A DNA stretch of 64,000 bases, taken from contig NC_087083.1 in the NCBI RefSeq assembly GCF_026151205.1, positions 9,235,460-9,299,459 on the forward strand, in the 5' to 3' direction. Origin of the DNA: Bolinopsis microptera. Taxonomy: Eukaryota > Ctenophora > Tentaculata > Lobata > Bolinopsidae. The notes beneath the pieces were generated by a model. The model had not been told where the DNA came from and made no database searches. It was given only the letters and a program-made list of their open reading frames with translations. Below, in pieces: positions 55,788 through 64,000 of the stretch. The stretch's first letter is position 1. Each line of letters begins with the position of its first letter. The position numbers were made by a program, and so were the translations under genes.

Positions 55788-57714
55788 AGATTAGATTAGA
55801 TTAGATTAAGAATAATGACATAAACATCATCACTAGTTTTAAACATTCTTTCTGATTTCCTCATTATCAGAACTGTGAACATTTCACAGCCTTCGTCATT
55901 AAAAAACAAACAAATTCTATAACTAACATAATTGTCATAATTTATTTACATATAAAAAAGTTTAAAAAGTTAAAAACCGTTAATTTAAAAAATAAATAAA
56001 AATAAATTCATGAGATATTTATTCCCTTTCTCTTGGCAACACGAGGGTTTTTATATAAATATTGGACTTGTTGCTTCTTCTTTTCGATATAATTTACACC
56101 CTCTATTTTTGCTAAAACTATATTTGACACTTCCCAAAAGTTGCCTGTGTCTACTAAATTATTAGTCTTTTTAAATTCTTCTAGATTAATTTTAAAATCA
56201 ATAACAGACACTGAATTTCTAACAAAAGATGGCAATTTATTCCAAAAGCTGATAACACGCTCTGATAAAAAATTATTAGACAAGGTTTTAATATTTCTAT
56301 CAATATTGTTAGATTTAGTGCTAACAATTTTATCTCCCGATCTACTTAAATTGAAAATATCTTTTCCATACTCAACCAATCCATTTAAAATTTTGTAGGC
56401 TTCAATCAAATCTCCTCTAACCCGTCTCTCTGCGAGTGTTGTAATCTGTAAGGCATCCAACCTTTCACTGTAAGGAAGTGTTCCAATATCATCAATAAGG
56501 CGTGTGAACCTTCTCTGGACATTTTCCAGTTCAATGATAGAAGCCCAATTCCCATGGCAGGCAGGTGGAGACCACAACTGAGCACAATACTCCAAGTGGG
56601 GTCTTATTATAGTTTTATAAACATTTCTCATAACATTAATTTCTCTTATAATGAGATTCCTTGTAACCCATGCAATCATACTGTTTGCTTTACTAATACA
56701 ACTTTTAATATGTTTCGACCATTTCAAATCTGAAGAAGTTAAAACTCCAAGATCTTTCTCTGCTTCAATACATTCAAGTGTAACACCACTAAATACATAT
56801 TCTTGAAGGGGATTTTCATTAAATGGAACATGCATTATTTTGCATTTGCTAGGATTAAACTTTAACAGCCACACATTTTGCCAGTTTTGCAAGCTTTCTA
56901 ACATATTGAAAGTGCTTTCAGTGTCATTGGCATCCATAATAACTTTAAGATCATCTGCAAACAGTTTTGATATACCATTAACACAATCAGGCAAGTCATT
57001 GATAAAAATGACAAACAATAAAGGACCTAAAACAGACCCTTGTGGGACGCCTGATAAAACATCACGAAGGTAGGAATATGCTCCACCAACAAATGTCTTA
57101 AATCTTCTTCCAGATAAAAAGTCTTTCACAATATCTAAGGTGTTACCACTTATACCCAAATTTCTCATTTTTGTAAGTAGTCTATGATGTGGAACACTAT
57201 CAAATGCTTTACAAAAATCTAAGTAAAACACATCTACGGGTGCACCATCTTCTAATAGTTCAATGATACATTCTACACTCTCTAATAGATTAGATAAACA
57301 AGATTTACCTTCTACAAATCCATGCTGGTTTGGATTTATCTTCTTACTAACAAAACTCATAATATGCCTCCTTACTAATTTTTCATATAATTTACATAAA
57401 ATGCATGTAAGTGACACTGGCCTGTAATTTAGGGCATCTTTCCGACTACCCTTTTTATAAAGAGATGTAACATTTGCTGTCTTCCACTGTTCTGGAATTT
57501 TTCCACTTGAAGCACATGTTTGAAATAATTTAGTCACAGCAGAAACAAAACTTGAATTATGTTCAAGTTCTTTTAATAATTTAGGATGAATGCCATCTGG
57601 CCCTTTACTTTTACTAATATTAATTCTTTTCAGTTCTCTGCCAACATCATCCATTGTTATCTCAATATTTTCAATGTGTAACTCATCCGCAATAAAATAA
57701 CATTCTCTGTTCAA
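55788..57714 (-). mobile_element. 5'-truncated LINE with ATCTT target duplication
   Basis: Bounded by ATCTT at 55783-55787 and 57715-57719. The 3' end (left) carries (TTAGA)n, that is TAATC repeats in sense orientation. The 5' end breaks off inside the RT gene. Other copies of this 3' end are at 51423-51595 and 58498-58552. Confidence 0.9.
56008..57711 (-). CDS. LINE reverse transcriptase (CR1-like ORF2, N-terminally truncated)
   Basis: About 567 codons, open to the 5' truncation point, so the start is artificial. RT motifs: SKSKGPDGIHPKLLKEL, VTSLYKKGSRKDALNYRPVS, FYLDFCKAFDSVPHHRLL (motif A), GVPQGSVLGPLLFVIFINDL (motif B) and KLFADDLKVIM (catalytic Asp pair). The thumb and a tail with RVRGDLIEAYKILNGL and FSLR-like segments follow, typical of CR1-like elements. 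Endonuclease is missing. Without internal stops, the copy is young, but it cannot move alone. Confidence 0.92.
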   Translation of the reverse strand, partial: NRECYFIADELHIENIEITMDDVGRELKRINISKSKGPDGIHPKLLKELEHNSSFVSAVTKLFQTCASSGKIPEQWKTANVTSLYKKGSRKDALNYRPVSLTCILCKLYEKLVRRHIMSFVSKKINPNQHGFVEGKSCLSNLLESVECIIELLEDGAPVDVFYLDFCKAFDSVPHHRLLTKMRNLGISGNTLDIVKDFLSGRRFKTFVGGAYSYLRDVLSGVPQGSVLGPLLFVIFINDLPDCVNGISKLFADDLKVIMDANDTESTFNMLESLQNWQNVWLLKFNPSKCKIMHVPFNENPLQEYVFSGVTLECIEAEKDLGVLTSSDLKWSKHIKSCISKANSMIAWVTRNLIIREINVMRNVYKTIIRPHLEYCAQLWSPPACHGNWASIIELENVQRRFTRLIDDIGTLPYSERLDALQITTLAERRVRGDLIEAYKILNGLVEYGKDIFNLSRSGDKIVSTKSNNIDRNIKTLSNNFLSERVISFWNKLPSFVRNSVSVIDFKINLEEFKKTNNLVDTGNFWEVSNIVLAKIEGVNYIEKKKQQVQYLYKNPRVAKRKGINIS

Positions 57715-58497
57715 ATCTTGCTATTTATTTTATTTCAGAATGGAAAAGCGCCACAACTTACGTTCTGATTAATATTTTTGCTTCAAATTTTTAGAGAATG
57801 TCGATCATAATTAGACACAACTTCGTGCTAAGTTTTGTGTGAGTCTGAGATTGTCCGACAATGTTAGCTCCTGAGCGTGCTAGCTTTAATTTCTCACCCA
57901 GAATTGTTTACATTGGTTAATAGGAACCACCAAAAAAACTCCTGGGTAAAAAAATTAAAAAACCACCGATTTATTTATGTTTTACCAATTCTATTCATCA
58001 TGATCCATCGCACATTCCATGTGAGAAGAACAGTATAAACAAGCAGGAAGAATCATCTGTGATAGTCCTTATCAGTTAAAATATAGAGAGAATGGAATGT
58101 GCGATGGATCATGGTGAATAGAATTGGTAAAACGTGAATAAATCGCTGGTTTTTTGATTTATTTACCCAGGATTTTTTTGGTGGTTTCTATTAACCAATG
58201 TAAACAGTTCTGGGTGAGAAATTCAAGCTAGCTCGCTCAGGGGCTAAATTGGTCAAATAAGCTCATCGAAGCTCTCACTCACACGAAACTTGCCACAAAG
58301 GTTTAGCTACTTGTTATTAACATTCTGTGAAATTAAGAAGCAAAAATATTTATCAAAACATAAGTATGCCACTTTTTGTTTTTAAAATAATTAGCAAAAT
58401 CTCAGCGAGCTGTTACAATTTTAAGAGATAAGGATGGGTAGTGTTTTATGGGCCATCCTGTATAACGTATTATTATTATATCAAAAATTTTCACAAG

Positions 58498-58552
58498 ATA
58501 ACACTAGTGATGATGTTTATGTCATTATTCTTAATCTAATCAAATCTAATCT
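58498..58552 (+). mobile_element. Very short 3' fragment of the same LINE, opposite orientation
   Basis: ACTAGTGATGATGTTTATGT-CATTATTCTTAATCTAATC is the complement of 55795-55840. About 50 bp, lying just outside the MITE and inside a 104-codon ORF of no evident meaning. Confidence 0.8.
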
Positions 58553-59596
58553 AACACATTCTTGTTTTGTTAATCCAATGTTAATTGAAAATAAGTTATT
58601 TAAACTTTCAAATTATTTCTACTTCACCAATTTTATTTCACTTGGACAAATTAATATTTTGTCGATAGATGTCAAGCAAAAAGAGATTGCGGGATGTTTC
58701 ACAGAATATGCAACAAAGTCTATCTGTCGAAAAAGGTTTGTGAATTAAACAATTTACACGATTTTTTACACGATTAGAAAATTTATTTTTTATACTGGAA
58801 TAATAACAATTTCAAAATATAAAATAAATTACCCTCTGAAGTAGAACAGATGATGAGAGAGCTTCAAACATGGCGATGTGATTTTTGAATCCATGTCTAA
58901 GCTTATATAACATATTGAAGGTCTTTGAGCGATAATTTTTGATCTGGGTGCTTAAACTGAAGAAAGAATATTCAAACAATATACACATAATATAGCAATG
59001 GCCAATTGGCTGACTATGAGGTCATGGCCTGAACAAACAATTTTTTTAAATAGTCAGGGGATGCTAAAGCAGAGCACAAATGTGTAATAAGTTAATAGAT
59101 TTAAAAAAAACTGATTCATGTGATGCATTACGCAGAGCACAGATAAAAATACAGATTCAGTGATTAAAATTATAGCTGTGAGTGTCAATAAATTACTGTG
59201 TCATAAAAAAGGAACGATGTACACGTGATCTGAGATACCAATATCTCAATATCAAAAGGATAGTGTCTAGAAACATTCATAGTCCTTAAATGATTCAAAA
59301 ATCACATAAATCGAGCTACCAAATATGTGATTCTCTTTAAAGTGTGACAATTGAATCATATGTAATGTTCAAGTTGTAATGACATTTTGAAAGGAAAGGT
59401 AATGAATCGATAATCACATTTCAAAAATTCAATTAAGTATTATACAATACTGATTGATTCATTTGTCACATTATGGAGACAAAATTATCATGGCTTGAGT
59501 TGTAAAAGTACTTGCCTAGTTTACTCAGTTTAAAATCAGTGTTTTGTGATTATTGATTCCACTATTACTCTAATAACGAACTTCTCCATGACCTTA
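58553..59596. other. Region with repeated TGTGATT...TGAATCA words, no gene
   Basis: Many copies of AATCACAT/ATGTGATT next to TTCAATT or GATTCA words, for example near 58878, 59110, 59290, 59322, 59405 and 59452. They continue beyond the LINE (62390-62770), so the LINE seems to have inserted into a motif-rich element. Confidence 0.5.
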
Positions 59597-59610
59597 GTTT
59601 TGTAGGCAAG

Positions 59611-62040
59611 TTGATAAAAAGAGTAGTGCTCAGGCGTCTAAATGAACATCTAGAAAACAACAACCTGAACATCCCACAGCAGTCTGGATACAAATCAAAA
59701 CACAGCACCGAGACTCTGCTTGTGAGAGTTGTTAACGATCTGCTCATTGCATCTACAGAAAGCAAGGCAACTGTTGTTCTTCTCCTAGATCTCAGCGCAG
59801 CTTTTGATACAGTTGACCACTGCAAACTACTGAACATCCTCAGAAATGAGTTGGGAATAACAGGGACAGCTTGGAAATGGTTCAGCAGCTTCCTCACAGG
59901 TAGATGTCAAACGATTAAAGTTGGAAATGAGGAATCTTATGAGATAGTGATTAAGTTCGGAGTCCCACAGGGCTCTGTGCTGGGTCCGGTCCTGTTCAAC
60001 ATCTACATTCGCTCTTTGTACTCAGCAGCACATGATTTGAACTTCTCCATCCAGGGTTACGCCGACGATCATCAGCTGTATAAAAGTTTCAAGCCAAACG
60101 AGGAGCCCACCGTCCTTATCAACGATGTTCCCAAATGTTTCCAAGAAATTAATGACTGGATGAAAAAACATTATCTACAGCTCAATGCAGGAAAAACTGA
60201 GATTCTTGTTTTTGGGACACCGCTTGTTCTCCAGCAGCTGTCTATAGGGGGCGTGTTTGTTAACTCTGAGACGTGTGTCAGGCTGTCATCTGTTGCAAAG
60301 AACCTCGGATTTCGTCTCGACTCTCAACTAAACTTTGGTGAGCAAATCAAGCAACTTAAAACATCGTGTTTTCTGAAACTAAGAGACCTTGCTAAGATGA
60401 AAACATTCCTCACAACCAAACAGATGGGAACACTGACTCAAGCAATTGTAATCTCATCGCTTGACTACTGCAATGCGCTTTACTATGGTTGTAGTCAAGC
60501 CTCAATTACGCAGCTGCAGAACATTCAGAATTGAACCGAGCATGCCGTCTGGTTTTTGGATTCAACATCTACATTCGCTCTTTGTACTCAGCAGCACATG
60601 ATTTGAACTTCTCCATCCAGGGTTACGCCGACGATCATCAGCTGTATAAAAGTTTCAAGCCAAACGAGGAGCCCACCGTCCTTATCAACGATGTTCCCAA
60701 ATGTTTCCAAGAAATTAATGACTGGATGAAAAAACATTATCTACAGCTCAATGCAGGAAAAACTGAGATTCTTGTTTTTGGGACACCGCTTGTTCTCCAG
60801 CAGCTGTCTATAGGGGGCGTGTTTGTTAACTCTGAGACGTGTGTCAGGCTGTCATCTGTTGCAAAGAACCTCGGATTTCGTCTCGACTCTCAACTAAACT
60901 TTGGTGAGCAAATCAAGCAACTTAAAACATCGTGTTTTCTGAAACTAAGAGACCTTGCTAAGATGAAAACATTCCTCACAACCAAACAGATGGGAACACT
61001 GACTCAAGCAATTGTAATCTCATCGCTTGACTACTGCAATGCGCTTTACTATGGTTGTAGTCAAGCCTCAATTACGCAGCTGCAGAACATTCAGAATTGA
61101 ACCGAGCATGCCGTCTGGTTTTTGGATTCAACATCTACATTCGCTCTTTGTACTCAGCAGCACATGATTTGAACTTCTCCATCCAGGGTTACGCCGACGA
61201 TCATCAGCTGTATAAAAGTTTCAAGCCAAACGAGGAGCCCACCGTCCTTATCAACGATGTTCCCAAATGTTTCCAAGAAATTAATGACTGGATGAAAAAA
61301 CATTATCTACAGCTCAATGCAGGAAAAACTGAGATTCTTGTTTTTGGGACACCGCTTGTTCTCCAGCAGCTGTCTATAGGGGGCGTGTTTGTTAACTCTG
61401 AGACGTGTGTCAGGCTGTCATCTGTTGCAAAGAACCTCGGATTTCGTCTCGACTCTCAACTAAACTTTGGTGAGCAAATCAAGCAACTTAAAACATCGTG
61501 TTTTCTGAAACTAAGAGACCTTGCTAAGATGAAAACATTCCTCACAACCAAACAGATGGGAACACTGACTCAAGCAATTGTAATCTCATCGCTTGACTAC
61601 TGCAATGCGCTTTACTATGGTTGTAGTCAAGCCTCAATTACGCAGCTGCAGAACATTCAGAATTGAACCGAGCATGCCGTCTGGTTTTTGGATTAAAGAA
61701 GAGAGACTCAGTCGAGGAGAAGCTCAAATCCCTTCATTGGCTCAAGGTGAAGGAAAGGATTGAGTTTAAGTTATGTTTACTGATTTTCAAAGCAGTCAAT
61801 GGTGTTGCTCCTGCATATCTGTGTGATCTAGTAACATTTGTTAGTTCGAGTAGCAGAAGAACTTCCTCCTTACACCTACCTGTCGGATCTACAAGATCGC
61901 ACCCAAGAGCGTTTCAGACTGTTGCTCCGAAAATCTGGAACCAACTACCAATTGAAATTAAGACTTGTTCTGATGTTGATCTGTTCAAAACATTATTAAA
62001 AACTCACCTGTTTAAGAAAAGTTATGGCATAAGCGATTAA
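59611..62040 (+). pseudogene. LINE reverse transcriptase, frame-broken by triplication
   Basis: 59611-60534 has RT motifs LLLDLSAAFDTVDHCKLL (A), FGVPQGSVLGPVLFNIYIR (B) and GYADDHQLYKSF (catalytic Asp pair). A shift follows the words LQNIQN, and the next frame (60531) begins NRACRLVFG, continuous in meaning. The block from FNIYIR to VFG then repeats (60531-61100, 61097-61666) before the true C-terminal part, RLVFGLKKRDSVEEKLKSLH to FKKSYGISD (stop 62040). The frame shift is identical in all copies. Only motif C, not A and B, is present in the extra copies, so the product would not be functional. Confidence 0.9.
59995..61692 (+). repeat. 566-bp tandem triplication inside the LINE
   Basis: Equivalent bases lie at 60001, 60567 and 61133. 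The copies appear identical by eye. Junctions join TTTTTGGATT to CAACATCTACATTCGC with at most two or three bases of shared sequence. Confidence 0.97.
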
Positions 62041-62285
62041 TTGACAAAATAACTTTATGTTATTTGCTTAAACTGTTTAGGATGCAACCTAATGTCTTGA
62101 TCTTTTTGAACTTATTAGCAATTAGACTGTTAGCTCGCTTCATAAGCATGTCATCTTCGTTCCAAAACTTTTTATGTCCTATGCATACACTCCTTGATAG
62201 TCATCTTGATCTAGTATCTTTGTTTCACACAATAGAGCATAGGTTTTGTGGTTTATCACCAAATTTTATTATTATTATTTATTAT

Positions 62286-63680
62286 AAACAAGTGTCACAA
62301 CAAATCACTGCAGATTTACTATGAATACCAACCTGATATAGAGCCAAAAAGTGATACATTCCCCTGATACAGCATCATTTCAATACATGCTCATTAATGT
62401 GATTTTTGACTCATTATGGCACTTTATCTAAATTCTCTAAATATTAGTTAGCATGCTATAATTGTGATCGATAGAGTTCATTATTACAATCATTCCGTTG
62501 ATATTCATATCACATTCATCATTTTAAAACAATTAGTCAGAATTAACCCTGTGTGTGATAATTGCATCGTAACTCCACATTTAACCGGTGATTCTTTGCA
62601 CTTTTAACACTCAAAAAGGTTCAATAATCACATTGAGAAGCAGGACTAACCCACAGAATGTTAATTCATCATTAGAGGTGCAAGAAATGAATATTTTGTG
62701 ATTTCTGGCTCATATCTGCACAATTAACAGATATAAAGAGATGAATGACTTAATTATGTGACATTTCAATCTTTTTGGACCACATATTACAATTTGGTTA
62801 ACTTTCATATCATACTCCTTGAGAAACAAGTATTTCAAAATGCTTCACACAATTTTGGCAGTGAAAAATCAATATCTAGTGCCACCTTTTTATGAAAACC
62901 AAACCAAAACCAAACCTTTTTTTTTTTTACCTTTTTATCCAAATGCATAATTGACTCGAAGTTCATGCATTCCGATCAATGTGCAGCTAAGGTGGTTAAA
63001 ATGTCTAGAAAATACCATATATTTGCATAATTTGCACTAATTAACCATTTTTAGAGCACATATTAGCTTTGTAAATAATGCTGCATTATCTAGATATATT
63101 ACTACCATCTCATTTATATGCACAGAAACATTGCTGAGTCCTTTGTTGCGTCCATGGTTAATAAAGGTCTAAAATTGACCTAAATCAGTGTTTTTGGTCG
63201 TTTTAACCGCCATACGGCCACACATTTTGTTGCATTTTCTTTAAAATCACTTATTATCCTTCAGCTATCTCTCATAATCAAATATCAAAACAAATAAGGC
63301 ACCAAAAGTTCGGTGGTTGCTGAATAATGGTTAATTTGTGATGGCTTCTGTTGACCGAAGGTCCAAAATAAACATGTTTTAACCACATTGAGGCCACATC
63401 TAAGGTTTTATGGTATTGAGACCATAGCCAAAAGTTGTGGGCACCTGAATGCTTTTGGAATTATGGTGATATCTCGATGCTGTGCCATACCAGGTGGTTA
63501 AGTACGCCCACGCGTACTAACATGGTTTTTTTGATATACCACAGTTGCTGGTTAACTGTTCTAGATCAGACCTTCACTAAAAGTATTGGGCACCATGGTG
63601 GTGCCATAATATGTAAAGAAATTAAGCTTAAACTAAATATGTTGGCCTACTGATGGTTAAGTTCGCGGAGGGGAGGGGGG
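62286..63680. other. Motif-rich non-coding region
   Basis: The first part (62390-62770) continues the ATCACAT words of 58840-59560. From 62990 to 63660 GTGGTTAA/TTAACCAT words recur (62993, 63045, 63157, 63205, 63332, 63379, 63495, 63550, 63655). No exon recognised. Confidence 0.5.
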
Positions 63681-63685
63681 GGGGG

Positions 63686-63808
63686 GTAGATGAAGTGAGA
63701 TTCCTTGGTGTTATCATAGACCATGAACTATCCTGGGAACCCCAACTAGATAACATAAAATGTAAAGTAACTACAAGTAAAGCTATGAGTATTACTGAAA
63801 GCACAGTG
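63686..63808 (+). pseudogene. Reverse-transcriptase fragment
   Basis: A 41-codon frame with VDEVRFLGVIIDHELSWEPQ, the FLGV.ID..L.W segment C-terminal to the RT catalytic core, as in the LINE at 20972. It starts directly after a poly(G) run and ends in a stop. Confidence 0.75.
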
Positions 63809-63954
63809 TAAGGCCTACACGGACCGCCTCTAACTAGCCAATCCCTGTTTACATGCCGTGTAGCAGGGGACTAGATAGAGCTAAACTAGTAAGCGGGGCA
63901 TATCCAATACACTGTATTATGACGGCCCCAAGTATAGCTATTATGACGGCCCCA

Positions 63955-64000
63955 ACGTTAATGTGGCTCTTGCTATGTGTTGGTTCAGCCGAATTAATTA
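63955..64000. repeat. Dispersed repeat, second copy, cut by the window edge
   Basis: TGGCTCTTGCTATGTGTTGG then TTCAGCCGAATTAATTA, matching 52219-52258. The two imperfect GACGGCCCCAA words just before it may belong to it. Confidence 0.7.

Larger units (their letters stand above)
55733..58460. mobile_element. Palindromic MITE (~0.8 kb) split by a LINE
   Basis: Inverted ends CAGGGTGGCCCATAAAACAC (55733) and complement (to 58460) extend into long arms: right arm 58090-58460, left arm 55733-55787 plus 57720-58023. The arms pair along nearly their whole length, with a ~65-bp spacer. Flanks can be read either as TA/TA or as AACGT on both sides with an ATACAGG end. The LINE at 55788-57714 interrupts the left arm; removing it restores the match (GAGATYTTGCTA...TTATT). 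Confidence 0.85.
59597..62285 (+). mobile_element. 5'-truncated L2/CR1-type LINE with an internal triplication
   Basis: Similarity begins near 59597 (LSFVGKLIKRVVLRRLNEH), in the RT gene, and ends in an (ATT)n-rich tail near 62264-62285. A 566-bp part of the RT region occurs three times in tandem. Confidence 0.85.

Noticed and set aside
58434-58748. 104-codon plus-strand ORF
   Set aside because: It starts inside the MITE end and crosses a LINE 3' fragment; a composite of repeats.

Overview
This is a stretch of AT-rich animal (metazoan) nuclear DNA with one 100-base assembly gap. Spliced genes with GT..AG introns, secreted and receptor domain modules (kringle, ShKT, CCP/sushi, galectin, SRCR, LDL-receptor class A, 7TM) and many non-LTR retrotransposons and MITE-like elements point to an invertebrate, for example a cnidarian or tunicate. 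I cannot name the species or the phylum from sequence alone. No bacterial features, CRISPR arrays or rRNA genes were seen.

Three host gene models are supported. (1) 5955-6866 (+) is a two-exon secreted protein with a signal peptide, a coiled-coil repeat and a beta-rich C-terminal domain. (2) 28087-11075 (-) is the main gene. Eleven exons that I joined by hand from splice sites and phases give one open frame of 4749 nt (1582 aa): signal peptide, kringle, ShKT, CCP, galectin-like domain, SRCR, a cysteine-rich LDLa region, then a glycoprotein-hormone/relaxin-receptor-like seven-helix GPCR. I know of no named receptor with this combination. (3) 39711-33299 (-) is a three-exon gene for an unrecognised protein of about 364 aa.

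The rest is mostly mobile DNA. The introns of gene 2 hold a TIR element containing four copies of a ~545-bp satellite (15988-19200), a hAT-type element with 8-bp target duplications and an internal GC-rich minisatellite (19601-20669), a 5'-truncated LINE (20963-23300), a probable Helitron end (to 26610) and a TA-flanked TIR element (26624-27768). Further right are a ~1.5-kb TIR element (42308-43833), a poly-G-ended MITE (46231-46534), a large foldback region (47670-49019), a palindromic MITE split by a LINE (55733-58460), and a LINE with a 566-bp internal triplication (59597-62285). Remnants of LINE endonuclease, ORF1 and RT, and tRNA-like SINE heads, lie between them. Minisatellites include a 36-bp array (8249-10268), a 46-bp array (32946-33262) and a ~42-bp array (35350-35620).

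A recurring structural theme is terminal inverted repeats enclosing many copies of a short motif, with the motif reversing polarity near the middle. It is clear at 301-2995 and 42308-43833, and partly seen at 4216-4666, 5133-5300, 26624-27768, 47670-49019 and around 58840-63660. The motif differs in each element while the layout is similar.
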